A stretch of 64,000 nt of DNA from Pseudoalteromonas marina (GCF_000238335.3 NZ_AHCB03000010.1:62001-126000), one strand, 5' to 3'; counted from the first letter of the stretch, positions 27,087-38,130 are shown. The notes: generated by a model not told the origin, from the letters alone. Numbers and translations are program-made.

Positions 27087-27181
27087 CAGCAGGAAATTAT
27101 AACCGGCCTGTGCAAGCTGAAGCAAATAAGCAATGGCAGTCACAATTAATTAACGGATATAGATTATGGACAAGCTCATAA
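27087..27181 (+). pseudogene. Relic of the lipase gene 3' end
   Basis: The bases before copy 2 repeat the end of the lipase gene: they translate in frame to YNRPVQAE then NKQWQSQLINGYRLWTSS and stop, against YNQPEQAE and SEQWQSQLINGYRLWTSS in the intact gene, with a frameshift or deletion further upstream. The relic overlaps the start of copy 2 exactly as the intact gene overlaps copy 1. It shows that the second immunity gene arose, or was acquired, as a unit with an effector tail. Confidence 0.88.
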
Positions 27182-27687
27182 AATTACTCATCACACTCAC
27201 TTTAACATTATTCGCCGTAGGGTGCTCGTCAACAGGTAAAATTGATTACATGGTCGCAGGTGTCGGCACCGAAAATGGCAATGCAATTTGGGGCCGCTCA
27301 ATAGTATTTGATGATGAGTGGGGGATCCCTTCCGGTGCAATAGAATGCTGTTACGCACAAGCTGGTGGTACTGTAAGTGTTTACGATCAAAAGTTCCCAG
27401 AAAAAGTTGCGGTTGAGTGGTTAGATAAGTCTGAAAATAGATTTTACTTTGGTGAAGTGGCAATAGATAAAAATGGTTATAGGTTAGCTAAAGACTTACC
27501 TAGATATACTGTTGTAAGCACAGGTCGTAAAGCAAAAGAGATCATCCCTTACCTAATAATTGGTATGAGCGAAACCGGTGAAATAAAAGTATGGTTATCA
27601 AATGCGCCATCAGGTAGAAATAGAGTAGAGCGTGTATTACACGAGCTAGCCTCAGGGCAAGCACAATGGCGTGAGAATAACTCTTAA
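27166..27687 (+). CDS. DUF2931-like lipoprotein, candidate immunity protein (copy 2)
   Basis: The 173-residue protein is a tandem paralogue of the previous one, also with the FAVGC lipobox. The first 92 residues differ at only four positions, while the last 80 differ at about twenty, mainly around residues 109-122 and 145-160. Such uneven divergence suggests that the C-terminal half contacts a variable partner. It overlaps the lipase relic in the same way as copy 1 overlaps the intact lipase. Confidence 0.72.
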   Translation: MDKLIKLLITLTLTLFAVGCSSTGKIDYMVAGVGTENGNAIWGRSIVFDDEWGIPSGAIECCYAQAGGTVSVYDQKFPEKVAVEWLDKSENRFYFGEVAIDKNGYRLAKDLPRYTVVSTGRKAKEIIPYLIIGMSETGEIKVWLSNAPSGRNRVERVLHELASGQAQWRENNS

Positions 27688-27785
27688 ATCGATTGCCGTC
27701 AGTAGCTTTGGATAATGGTACTACAAGCCAAGTTGCTACTTATATTACCTCGTAAATAAATGCATTTAGTAAAAGAATAGTTTTA

Positions 27786-28859
27786 GTGACATTTTTAAAA
27801 AATCACAGCATGCTTTGCGCCCTCAGCGTTTGTTTTAGCTTATTACTAAGCGGTTGCTCAGAGCCTTCATCGCAAAGTATAACAAACACAACAGCCGTTG
27901 ATGTTGCTAAATACCCATGGGCTAAAGAGCATAAAAACCACCCTGAGTGGCCACTCGAAATACGCGAAGAGGTGTATGGCGATGCAGATACATTTTCAAC
28001 CCCACGGTTAATGTTCTGGAATAAATATAAATACAGCGAGGTTTATACGCTTTGGTCATCAAGGTTAGATGGCTCAGACCGGCGCCGTATTATTTCAGAA
28101 GAGGTATTTATAGAGTTCAGACCTGTTGGGCTGCATAAGGTAGCTCGCTCACCAGATAGCCGTTATATCGCTATTTCGGGCTATATAAATGACCGAGCGA
28201 CTCGCCAGTTATACGACACCAAAGATAAAAAGCTGATTAGCATGTCAGGTGGAGGAGGCTACCCTTGGTTTAATTGGACCTCAGACAGTGAAAACGTCAT
28301 TTTTTACTCAGATGGTAAAAACTTTAATTACAATGTACCAACAGGGGAGCTAACCTCTCGGCCGCAAATTCACCACAGTGGCGCTGCTTTTTTACTTCCG
28401 GGAGATAAAGAGTTTTTAGCTGTAAAGCACGATGGCTTTTGGATACATAAGTTTAATGGTGAAGTGGTTCGCAAAGTTAATTTTGGTTTTCCACGTAAGT
28501 GGAGAATGAAAAACCATCGAATTTCGCCCGATGGCAAGTATTTAGCGTTTATGACTCATTTAAGGCCAAAAGCACATTTTCATTGGGTAAATATTGCCAA
28601 CCCTGAAATAAAACATTCAGAAATAGGGGAAGGTAATGGCGTTATTTTCTCTAATAAAGAAGATTATCAGCTTGAATATACCAATCGCAATTTGCCTGAG
28701 CGTAATGAGAAAGGGTGGTTCCTTTCCGAGCGTATTATAAGAACAATAAACATAGTGACAGGCGAGCAATCAGAAGCATTAGAAAAAGAGAATAATATTT
28801 GGGGTATGGGCTCAATATACCCTATAGCAATTACTAATTCGGCAATGCAAGGAAGTTAA
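27786..28859 (+). CDS. Lipoprotein with beta-propeller-like repeats, unknown function
   Basis: The 357-residue protein has a lipoprotein signal (LLLSGC, cysteine about 24) and a periplasmic domain with TolB-like blades: RSPDSRYIAISGYIN, WTSDSENVIFYSDG, RISPDGKYLAFMTHL. It is rich in W, Y and H. I do not recognise a specific family. The start is GTG 27786 or ATG 27810, neither with a strong ribosome site. As the last intact gene of the island, a protective or export-related role is possible but not shown. Confidence 0.7.
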   Translation: MTFLKNHSMLCALSVCFSLLLSGCSEPSSQSITNTTAVDVAKYPWAKEHKNHPEWPLEIREEVYGDADTFSTPRLMFWNKYKYSEVYTLWSSRLDGSDRRRIISEEVFIEFRPVGLHKVARSPDSRYIAISGYINDRATRQLYDTKDKKLISMSGGGGYPWFNWTSDSENVIFYSDGKNFNYNVPTGELTSRPQIHHSGAAFLLPGDKEFLAVKHDGFWIHKFNGEVVRKVNFGFPRKWRMKNHRISPDGKYLAFMTHLRPKAHFHWVNIANPEIKHSEIGEGNGVIFSNKEDYQLEYTNRNLPERNEKGWFLSERIIRTINIVTGEQSEALEKENNIWGMGSIYPIAITNSAMQGS

Positions 28860-28860
28860 T

Positions 28861-28956
28861 ATGCATGAACTAAGCAAAGGATCTGCAAGCCCAATAGTTT
28901 ACTTATTAACAGAATACTTTGAACAGAATGAATCGATTCTATTGATATGCAAGTAG
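28861..28956 (+). CDS. Short ORF of 31 codons, possible truncated gene
   Basis: ATG at 28861, one base after the stop of the lipoprotein gene, is preceded by AAGGAAG and opens a frame for MHELSKGSASPIVYLLTEYF and 11 more residues. The coupled start and ribosome site suggest that it is translated. It may be the N-terminal stump of a lost longer gene; nothing after its stop continues the frame clearly. Confidence 0.4.
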   Translation: MHELSKGSASPIVYLLTEYFEQNESILLICK

Positions 28957-28973
28957 GCTCAATATAGCTCAAA

Positions 28974-29089
28974 TCACTTTGACTATTTTGTCGATAAAGT
29001 GAGTCATGGCACTTTTTAATCATTAAACATGTGATTACTTTATAAACTTAAATAAAAGTGACAAAACTTATCTAATCGGGGATCACTTT
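28974..29089. repeat. Four AAAGTGA/TCACTTT boxes upstream of the leu leader
   Basis: TCACTTT (28974-28980), AAAGTGA (28996-29002), AAAGTGA (29055-29061) and TCACTTT (29083-29089) form two inverted pairs of opposite polarity. The first pair encloses GAC/GTC and can form a hairpin. This lies in a 318-base gap with no gene between the 31-codon ORF and leuL. They may be operator half-sites of a regulator of the leu operon. Confidence 0.45.
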
Positions 29090-29274
29090 AAAGCCGATTT
29101 AATTATGGTGACAAGAAGCGTACTTGGCATTTTTAATCTTATTATTTAAGCTATATTAGTTTATATTTTCTTTATGGTTGTGTTTTAAAGGTGTTTTGTG
29201 GAATTTTTATGCTTGCTTCGATCTCTCTGTAATGTTAAAAATAGGTCTCACTGAACACACACACAAGAAACAAG

Positions 29275-29343
29275 ATGCAAAATATTCGTTTAATTACACT
29301 AAAACTTAACCTCTTACTGCTATGGCAAGTAAGCGGGGATTAG
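29275..29343 (+). CDS. leuL: leu operon leader peptide
   Basis: A 22-codon ORF starting MQNIRLITLK contains seven leucine codons, four of them consecutive (29311-29322, CTC TTA CTG CTA), and ends in WQVSGD. It lies about 30 bases before a strong terminator and 107 bases before leuA. This is the leader peptide of a ribosome-mediated attenuator: with scarce leucyl-tRNA the ribosome stalls at the Leu codons and the terminator does not form. Too short for ordinary gene finding; called by position, codon content and terminator. Confidence 0.92.
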   Translation: MQNIRLITLKLNLLLLWQVSGD

Positions 29344-29367
29344 TGTGTTTGCATTGAGTTGAACATT

Positions 29368-29397
29368 AAAAACCCCGCAATTGCGGGGTTTTTTTTA
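29368..29397 (+). terminator. leu attenuator terminator
   Basis: The stem AACCCCGCAA/TTGCGGGGTT (29371-29390), a perfect 20-base palindrome, is followed by seven T and preceded by an A run. The sequence GCGGGG at 29333-29338, in the last leader codons, can pair with CCCCGC (29373-29378) and so act as antiterminator. Confidence 0.92.
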
Positions 29398-29450
29398 TCT
29401 CGCGGCTGGGATAAATTGAAATTTGGGTAACATAGGAATGAGGGGCAGTT

Positions 29451-32077
<2,627 letters not shown>

Positions 32078-32131
32078 TATATAAATCGCAGCACCGTTAT
32101 GCTGCGACTTAACAAAGTAGGGAATTAGCAA

Positions 32132-33532
32132 GTGGCCCAAACGTTATACGACAAAATTTGGCAAGCACACACCGTTGCCAGCATAAACGAGCAAACTGAT
32201 TTACTTTATATTGACCGTCATTTAGTACATGAGGTGACATCACCACAGGCTTTTGCTGGCCTACGTGAAAAAAACCGTACGGTACGTTGCCCAGAAAAAA
32301 CCTTTGCAACGATGGATCATAATGTATCGACTAAAAGCCGATCACTTGATGCCGCAAGCGAAGTCTCTAAAAACCAGTTAATGGCGCTAGATGCGAACTG
32401 TAAAGAGTTTGGCATTGTACTTTACGATTTAAACTCAATTAACCAAGGTATTGTGCATGTAATGGGCCCAGAGCAAGGTATTACACTGCCTGGCACTACC
32501 ATTGTATGTGGTGATAGCCATACTTCTACGCATGGTGCGTTTGGCGCATTAGCACATGGTATTGGTACCTCTGAGGTTGAGCATGTATTAGCAACGCAAA
32601 CGCTACAGCAAAAAAAGGCAAAATCGTTAAAAATTCAAATTAACGGTGTGCTTCGCCCAACGGTAACTTCTAAAGATTTAATTATGGCGGTTATAGGCAA
32701 GTTAGGTACCGCTGGTGGCACTGGTTATGTTGCTGAATTTTGCGGTGAAGGCATTGAAGCACTTTCAATGGAAGCCCGTATGACACTATGTAACATGAGC
32801 ATAGAAATGGGTGCTAAAGCGGGTTTAATAGCATCTGACCAAATTACGTATGATTACTTAAAAGGTCGTCCGTTTGCACCAAAAGGCGCTGGCTTTGACG
32901 CAGCAGTTGAATATTGGGAAACATTAAAAACAGATGAAGGTGCACACTTTGATTTAGTTGTTGAGCTAAATGCTGACGACATTCAGCCACAAATTACCTG
33001 GGGTACAAGCCCAGAGCAAGTAATTGGTGTTGATGAATGCATACCAGATCCAGACCAAGAGCCCGATTTAATTAAAGCCGACGCTATTCGCAGCGCACTT
33101 AAATACATGGACTTAAAAGCGGGCGATAAATTATCAAGCGCGAAAGTAGATACAGTCTTTATTGGCTCTTGTACTAATAGCCGTATTGAAGATTTACGTG
33201 CAGCGGCAAAAATTGTTGAAGGCAAGCAAGTAGTAGCTGGCATAGAGGCATTAATTGTACCGGGCTCTGGCCTTGTTAAAAAGCAAGCCGAAGACGAAGG
33301 CTTAGCCGATATTTTTAAAGCGGCAGGTTTTGAGTGGCGCGAGCCGGGCTGTTCAATGTGTTTAGCAATGAACGACGACCGCTTAGAAGCGGGCAAACGC
33401 TGTGCATCTACGTCTAACCGTAACTTTGAAGGCCGCCAAGGCCGTGGCGGGCGTACGCACTTAGTAAGCCCAGCAATGGCAGCTGCTGCTGCAATACATG
33501 GCCACTTTGTTGATATAAGAGGAGAAGCCTAA
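32132..33532 (+). CDS. leuC: 3-isopropylmalate dehydratase, large subunit
   Basis: The 466-residue aconitase-type protein contains the iron-sulfur cysteines in [10 protein letters not shown] (about 345) and [10 protein letters not shown] (about 407), and the N-terminal [12 protein letters not shown]. With LeuD it isomerises 2- to 3-isopropylmalate. The start is GTG 32132, nine bases after AGGGA. It touches leuD with a one-base TAATG overlap. Confidence 0.97.
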   Translation: MAQTLYDKIWQAHTVASINEQTDLLYIDRHLVHEVTSPQAFAGLREKNRTVRCPEKTFATMDHNVSTKSRSLDAASEVSKNQLMALDANCKEFGIVLYDLNSINQGIVHVMGPEQGITLPGTTIVCGDSHTSTHGAFGALAHGIGTSEVEHVLATQTLQQKKAKSLKIQINGVLRPTVTSKDLIMAVIGKLGTAGGTGYVAEFCGEGIEALSMEARMTLCNMSIEMGAKAGLIASDQITYDYLKGRPFAPKGAGFDAAVEYWETLKTDEGAHFDLVVELNADDIQPQITWGTSPEQVIGVDECIPDPDQEPDLIKADAIRSALKYMDLKAGDKLSSAKVDTVFIGSCTNSRIEDLRAAAKIVEGKQVVAGIEALIVPGSGLVKKQAEDEGLADIFKAAGFEWREPGCSMCLAMNDDRLEAGKRCASTSNRNFEGRQGRGGRTHLVSPAMAAAAAIHGHFVDIRGEA

Positions 33533-34131
33533 TGAGCGTATTTTTTAGTGGCTTAATGGCCCCACTTGATAAAAACAATGTAGATACAGACCAAATTATT
33601 CCTAAGCAGTTTTTAACATCAACCAGCCGTGATGGTTTTGATGCAGCACTGTTTTACGATTGGCGTTACCTAGAAAACGGCGAACCAAACCCTGATTTTA
33701 TTTTAAACCGCCCGTGCTACCAAGGTGCGCAAATATTATTAACGCGCGATAACTTTGGTTGTGGCTCATCACGTGAGCATGCACCGTGGGCGCTTAAGCA
33801 ATATGGTTTTGAAGTAATTTTAGCGGAAAGCTTTGCTGATATTTTCTTTAATAACTGTGGCAACAACCAAATGCTAGCCATTGCGCTACCAGCCGACACG
33901 CTTGAGCAATTGTTTGTACTTAGTGAGCAGCACGACGATATAAACATTCAAATCGATCTTGAAAACCAAACATTAACAAGCGATAAGTTTGCGCCAATTA
34001 GTTTTGATATTCGTAAAGACGTAAAAGAGCGTTTATTAAGTGGCTTAGATTTTATAGGTGTGACCGAAACGCTAAATCCACAAATTGATGCGTTTGAAAA
34101 ACAACTTGCTGCTGAGCGCCCTTGGCAGTAA
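33532..34131 (+). CDS. leuD: 3-isopropylmalate dehydratase, small subunit
   Basis: The 199-residue swivelling-domain protein has DTDQIIPKQFL, RDNFGCGSSREHAPWAL and FFNNCGNNQML, typical of LeuD. It completes the isomerase with LeuC. Last gene of the operon, followed by a terminator. Confidence 0.97.
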   Translation: MSVFFSGLMAPLDKNNVDTDQIIPKQFLTSTSRDGFDAALFYDWRYLENGEPNPDFILNRPCYQGAQILLTRDNFGCGSSREHAPWALKQYGFEVILAESFADIFFNNCGNNQMLAIALPADTLEQLFVLSEQHDDINIQIDLENQTLTSDKFAPISFDIRKDVKERLLSGLDFIGVTETLNPQIDAFEKQLAAERPWQ

Positions 34132-34159
34132 CAAAAAGCAATTAATTACATATGAAAAC

Positions 34160-34193
34160 AAAGCGCGGCTGAGTATATAAGCCGCGCTTTTTT
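34160..34193 (+). terminator. leu operon terminator
   Basis: AAAGCGCGGCT (34160-34170) pairs with AGCCGCGCTTT (34180-34190), loop gagtatata, with T tract; it faces the convergent permease gene and can work both ways. Confidence 0.9.
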
Positions 34194-34213
34194 ATGTTTA
34201 AGTTTTCTAATTA

Positions 34214-35722
34214 TTAATGTCTAAAATCTGCCATTAGCGCGGGTATGCCTGGCAGCATACCAACAATAGCCATTACCGTAGTTAAAACTACAAACATAAT
34301 GAGCGGGATAATCCAGCGGCTCATTTTGGTTAAGTTAGCACTGCGTTCTTTACAGCCAATTAAGCCTAAGTTATCAAGCAGCATAGTCAGTGACCAACCA
34401 AAAGCAGGGTTAACCAAGCTTGAGGCAAACACCACAATAGCGGCCGATTGCGTTGTTTTACCTTCGCGTGTCATTTCCATACCGGCCTCAAGCAGCGGAA
34501 TAAACACACCTACAATAAGCGCAACGCAAAGCACGGGTTGCCAAATGGCTAAATCCATTGGGTAGCCCCATAAACCCGCAACAATACAAAATACGGCTGT
34601 TAAAATGGCGCCTGCCGGAATAGGGCGTTTAGCAATAGCGGCAGGGACAATGTAAGTTCCCCACGATGAGGTAAAGTTAGCACCACCGGCTAGCGAGCCA
34701 AAGGTTTGTCTAACCGATGCGCTTAGCATGGTGTCGTCTATGTTCATTTGAACTTTTTCAGTACGTTGCGGGTAACTAATTTTTTGAAATACTTGATGCC
34801 CTAAAAAATCCGGTGACCACATAGCCACAGCCAATACCGCAAACGGCAGCACAACCACAAAGCTTTCAAGCGTAGGTAAGCCAAGCATCCAACCTGTGTT
34901 TTCGCCCCACCAATAAGCTGGGTTCATATTTGGTAAGCCCGGCGCGGTATTAAATTCAAACGGCGCACCGAGTGCAAATGCAACCACACCGCCAATAAGG
35001 CAGCTAAGCGGCACAGCTAACCAGCGCTTTTTAAAGTGCTCAAGTAACGCATACAATAAAATGGTCGCCAAAATAACAATAAATGCAATGTGCGCCATAT
35101 CAATGGCCTCAGCCCATGCAAACAGTTTTTTAACCTGCGAAATTGTGCCAATAAAGCCTAAATATATAAGTAAGCCCCCGCACACGCCTTTACTTGTTAA
35201 GCGTGCCAGCAAGCTCCCTCCTTTGGTTATGGCTAAAATAAAGCCAAAGGCACCAATCAGTAAGCCAAACGCCATAGGATGGCCGCCAGCGGCAACCACA
35301 ATAGGAATAAGTGGAATAAGTGGGCCATGAGTACCCGCTAAGTTAGCGGTAGGTAAAATAAAGCCCGAAAACAAAATAATAAAAATAGAAACAATCAGTA
35401 ATTCATAGCGTACGTTCTCTAACACAAACGCATCGCTTAAACCTAGTGGCGCTGCAAATGTAGCGGCAATAGCACCTACCATAACCACTTTACCAATAGT
35501 GCCCGCCATGGCTGGAATAGTATCTTCAAATTCAAAGCGGTAGTCTCTAAAGGGTAAATTAGGCCGCCAGCGCTTGGGCTGCATAATTTGTAGCTCGTGC
35601 TCTAGGTATTCGTCACGGGTATTAAACTCTGAACTGGGTTTATGGTTGTTTTGATAGCTGTTGGTATTGTCGTGCAATGTACTTTTGTGATCTGAGTTGT
35701 GACCCTTTGGGGTTACTGACAT
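34214..35722 (-). CDS. DUF3360-family putative membrane permease
   Basis: The 502-residue protein has a hydrophilic N-terminal 75 residues (with DEYLEHELQIMQPKRWRPNL) and then about 12-13 hydrophobic spans. Short motifs such as ANLAGTHGPLIPLIPIVVAA and LAGGANFTSSWGTYIVPAA resemble half-helix regions of SulP/NCS2-type transporters. I assign it to DUF3360 from memory; the transported substrate is unknown. AGGAGGG precedes ATG 35722. It is a single gene, convergent with the leu operon. Confidence 0.8.
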   Translation of the reverse strand: MSVTPKGHNSDHKSTLHDNTNSYQNNHKPSSEFNTRDEYLEHELQIMQPKRWRPNLPFRDYRFEFEDTIPAMAGTIGKVVMVGAIAATFAAPLGLSDAFVLENVRYELLIVSIFIILFSGFILPTANLAGTHGPLIPLIPIVVAAGGHPMAFGLLIGAFGFILAITKGGSLLARLTSKGVCGGLLIYLGFIGTISQVKKLFAWAEAIDMAHIAFIVILATILLYALLEHFKKRWLAVPLSCLIGGVVAFALGAPFEFNTAPGLPNMNPAYWWGENTGWMLGLPTLESFVVVLPFAVLAVAMWSPDFLGHQVFQKISYPQRTEKVQMNIDDTMLSASVRQTFGSLAGGANFTSSWGTYIVPAAIAKRPIPAGAILTAVFCIVAGLWGYPMDLAIWQPVLCVALIVGVFIPLLEAGMEMTREGKTTQSAAIVVFASSLVNPAFGWSLTMLLDNLGLIGCKERSANLTKMSRWIIPLIMFVVLTTVMAIVGMLPGIPALMADFRH

Positions 35723-36138
35723 AGTCCCTCCTGTTACTCGTTGCTTATTTATTAATACGGCTTTTGTTAAAGCAAATGAATAGTGAAGGGGCAGGGTAGA
35801 TCAGCTTTTACTCAGGAATGTATAGGCAAAAGGTCGTGTATGGTTGTTTTTAATACAGTTAATTTAAAAAACAGCTTTACACTAAAAGTCATAAATTACA
35901 GAAAATGATTAAAAGTTTATATAGATCATGCTCTTGAATATGTCATTAAAGATGCTCAGAGCTATTTGCAGAAATAGTATCGTGTTAACGGCAGGTTATT
36001 ATCCTTTAGTCTTAGTGGTTGTTAAAGTTGTTTTATTTCAAGCTATTTGTTTGCGGGAGCCGTTAATTTTGTTTTATTTGTGGTGGAATAATACATCTGT
36101 TACTTTCTGATTGTTAATAACAACAATAAAGAATAGAG
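35723..36138. other. Intergenic region, no supported gene
   Basis: These 416 bases separate two divergent genes. An open frame of 60 codons at 35928-36110 has no ribosome site and unusual composition, so it is not called. No clear terminator or known operator was seen; the region should hold both promoters. Confidence 0.5.
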
Positions 36139-37125
36139 ATGCAATTCAACTCCCCTAAATCAATTGGTATTTTACTCGGTACGCTTTACGGCATATTTAT
36201 GCGGCTGTTTGTAGAGCTGCTTGATACTTATAATTTAAGTAGCCTTGTATCCATTTCATTTATGTTTTTAGTGCCCGTTGCAATTGGTTATATTCGTATT
36301 CATTTTGAATTTAAAAGCTCAAATACATTAACTAAAAGGCAAATGGTGACTATTGCTTGGCAGCCAATTTTTGTTTTTTTACTTGTAAGCGTTATTACAC
36401 TGCTTGAAGGCAGTATTTGTGTGGCAATGGCTTTGCCTGCCTTTATGATCTTTGCAAGTATAGGTGGTTTATTGGCAGGCTTTATTAAAAATCGTCAAAT
36501 AAAAAACGCTAATAGGCCTTTACTTTCAATCGCTTTACTTCCTGTGTTGCTCTCACCTATTGAGGTAAATTATTTACACTTATCAAAAACGTACGAAGTC
36601 ACCAACTCTATAATTATTGAAGCGCCTATAAACCATGTGTGGCAGCAGCTTGCAAATGTAAGCACCATAGAGCCACAAGAATTGCCATTTTCGCTTACCC
36701 ATTTAATCGGTGTACCTAAACCTTTAGAGGCAAATATGAATGCTACGGGTGTTGGTGCAATTAGAACCAGTAAATGGCAAAAAGGAGTTGCATTTAAAGA
36801 AGTGATTACTGATTGGCAGCCAAATAAACAGATGCTTTATAGGTTTGACATAGACCCTGATGCTATTCCCGATGATGCACTCGATAAACATGTAAAACTA
36901 GGCGGCGAATACTTTTCACCTCTTTACGGTGGGTATGCGTTAAGTGAAGATAAAAGCGGCAATACCATTTTAACTTTAAAAACGACCGTGCAAGATAATA
37001 CAAATTTTGGTGTTTATTCGCGTATATGGGGAGAGGTTATTTTTAAAGACTTCCATTATTCACTTTTAACATTAATGAAAAACAGAGCAGAAAAGCCACT
37101 TGTCGCAGCTATTTCCCATTATTAA
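36139..37125 (+). CDS. Membrane protein with C-terminal SRPBCC-like domain
   Basis: The 328-residue protein begins with four to five membrane spans (about residues 10-145) and continues with a soluble domain (about 152-320) resembling the SRPBCC/polyketide-cyclase fold: NSIIIEAPINHVWQQLANV, then W-rich strands, TDWQPNKQMLYRF, and a long C-terminal helix with LLTLMKNRAE. SRPBCC domains bind lipids or other hydrophobic ligands in a deep pocket. Function unknown. The small secreted protein gene follows after 43 bases. Confidence 0.7.
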   Translation: MQFNSPKSIGILLGTLYGIFMRLFVELLDTYNLSSLVSISFMFLVPVAIGYIRIHFEFKSSNTLTKRQMVTIAWQPIFVFLLVSVITLLEGSICVAMALPAFMIFASIGGLLAGFIKNRQIKNANRPLLSIALLPVLLSPIEVNYLHLSKTYEVTNSIIIEAPINHVWQQLANVSTIEPQELPFSLTHLIGVPKPLEANMNATGVGAIRTSKWQKGVAFKEVITDWQPNKQMLYRFDIDPDAIPDDALDKHVKLGGEYFSPLYGGYALSEDKSGNTILTLKTTVQDNTNFGVYSRIWGEVIFKDFHYSLLTLMKNRAEKPLVAAISHY

Positions 37126-37168
37126 CTTAAACCGCTATGGTATTAAAAAACTATTATAAGAGTACTTT

Positions 37169-37762
37169 ATGAAATTATTAACGGCAGCAACGTTATTACT
37201 TGCTTCATCAGCTGCTATTGCGCGCCCTGCGCCTTTAGTATCTATACCAACACACGATGCATTTTTTAATAATATAGCAGCGTATTGTGGGAAAGCGTTT
37301 GAGGGTAAAGTAAGCGTAGATAACGCAAAAGGCCCAAGCTCATTTGATAATAAAAAGTTAGTTATGCATGTACGTAAATGTACTGATAGCGAGCTACAAG
37401 TGCCATTTCATGTGGGTGATGATGCATCGCGTACGTGGATCATTACTAAAACGGGCAGTGGTTTGAGCTTAAAGCATGATCATCGCCATAAAGATGGCAC
37501 AGACGACGCTTCTACTATGTATGGCGGTCATACACTTGATGCGGGTTTTGCACAAATGCAGTCTTTCCCGGCCGATCAATACTCTAAAGAATTATTTGTA
37601 GCACAAGGCATTGAACAGTCGGCAGGTAATACATGGCAAATGTATATTTATCCTGAGGTATTTACGTATCGGTTAATTCGCCAAGGGCGCGAGTTTAAGG
37701 TGGACTTTGATTTAACTAAACCTATTACGCCACCCGCTGCACCATGGGGATACGAAGAGTAA
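37169..37762 (+). CDS. Secreted protein of unknown function
   Basis: The 197-residue protein has a signal peptide (MKLLTAATLLLASSAAIARP) and a mature part with two cysteines (AAYCGKAFEG and VRKCTDS), HDHRHKDGTDD and a C-terminal FDLTKPITPPAAPWGYEE. The histidine/aspartate-rich loop could bind metal, but this is a guess. I do not recognise a named family. Probably transcribed with the SRPBCC membrane protein. Confidence 0.65.
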   Translation: MKLLTAATLLLASSAAIARPAPLVSIPTHDAFFNNIAAYCGKAFEGKVSVDNAKGPSSFDNKKLVMHVRKCTDSELQVPFHVGDDASRTWIITKTGSGLSLKHDHRHKDGTDDASTMYGGHTLDAGFAQMQSFPADQYSKELFVAQGIEQSAGNTWQMYIYPEVFTYRLIRQGREFKVDFDLTKPITPPAAPWGYEE

Positions 37763-37767
37763 ATTTA

Positions 37768-38130
37768 TTATTCAGGCTTTTCGCATTGCAATAAAACGGT
37801 TAAAGGTGGTTGATAAGCGCGTGGTTTAGTAGGAAAACGTTCGTACTCTTGCACGCCTTCAAGCACTTTTAACATAAAGGTGTTACCACGGCATAACCTG
37901 TCTGCATGGCGCAGTAAAAACATACTTTGATTAGCAAAGTGTTTGTAATCGTCTGATTGTATTTCTATTTTATAATTGCTGTTGTCAATTTTGGTTTGAT
38001 AATAATGAACTTTGTTATCAAAGTCGTATGATTTTTCTTTTTCGACGGTGTCGGCCAGTGCAGTGCCTGTATTCGAAAGGCCCACCAGTACGCAACTAAT
38101 GATAAAGCGCGGTGAATATAACCCTTTCAT
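37768..38130 (-). CDS. Small secreted protein of unknown function
   Basis: The 120-residue protein has a signal peptide (to about residue 26, TALA) and a mature domain with two cysteines (RLCRGN and LLQCEKPE) that could form a disulfide. It ends in YQPPLTVLLQCEKPE. The genes on both sides point in other directions; it converges with the previous gene with only five bases between stops. No family recognised. Confidence 0.65.
   Translation of the reverse strand: MKGLYSPRFIISCVLVGLSNTGTALADTVEKEKSYDFDNKVHYYQTKIDNSNYKIEIQSDDYKHFANQSMFLLRHADRLCRGNTFMLKVLEGVQEYERFPTKPRAYQPPLTVLLQCEKPE

Noticed and set aside
32983..33396. 137-codon minus-strand ORF inside leuC
   Set aside because: Antisense shadow; rich in S, A, P and K, with no recognisable motif, while leuC is clear on the other strand.
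35928..36110. 60-codon plus-strand ORF between the DUF3360 and SRPBCC genes
   Set aside because: No ribosome site, odd hydrophobic/cysteine composition and a position in the divergent promoter region; not supported as a gene.
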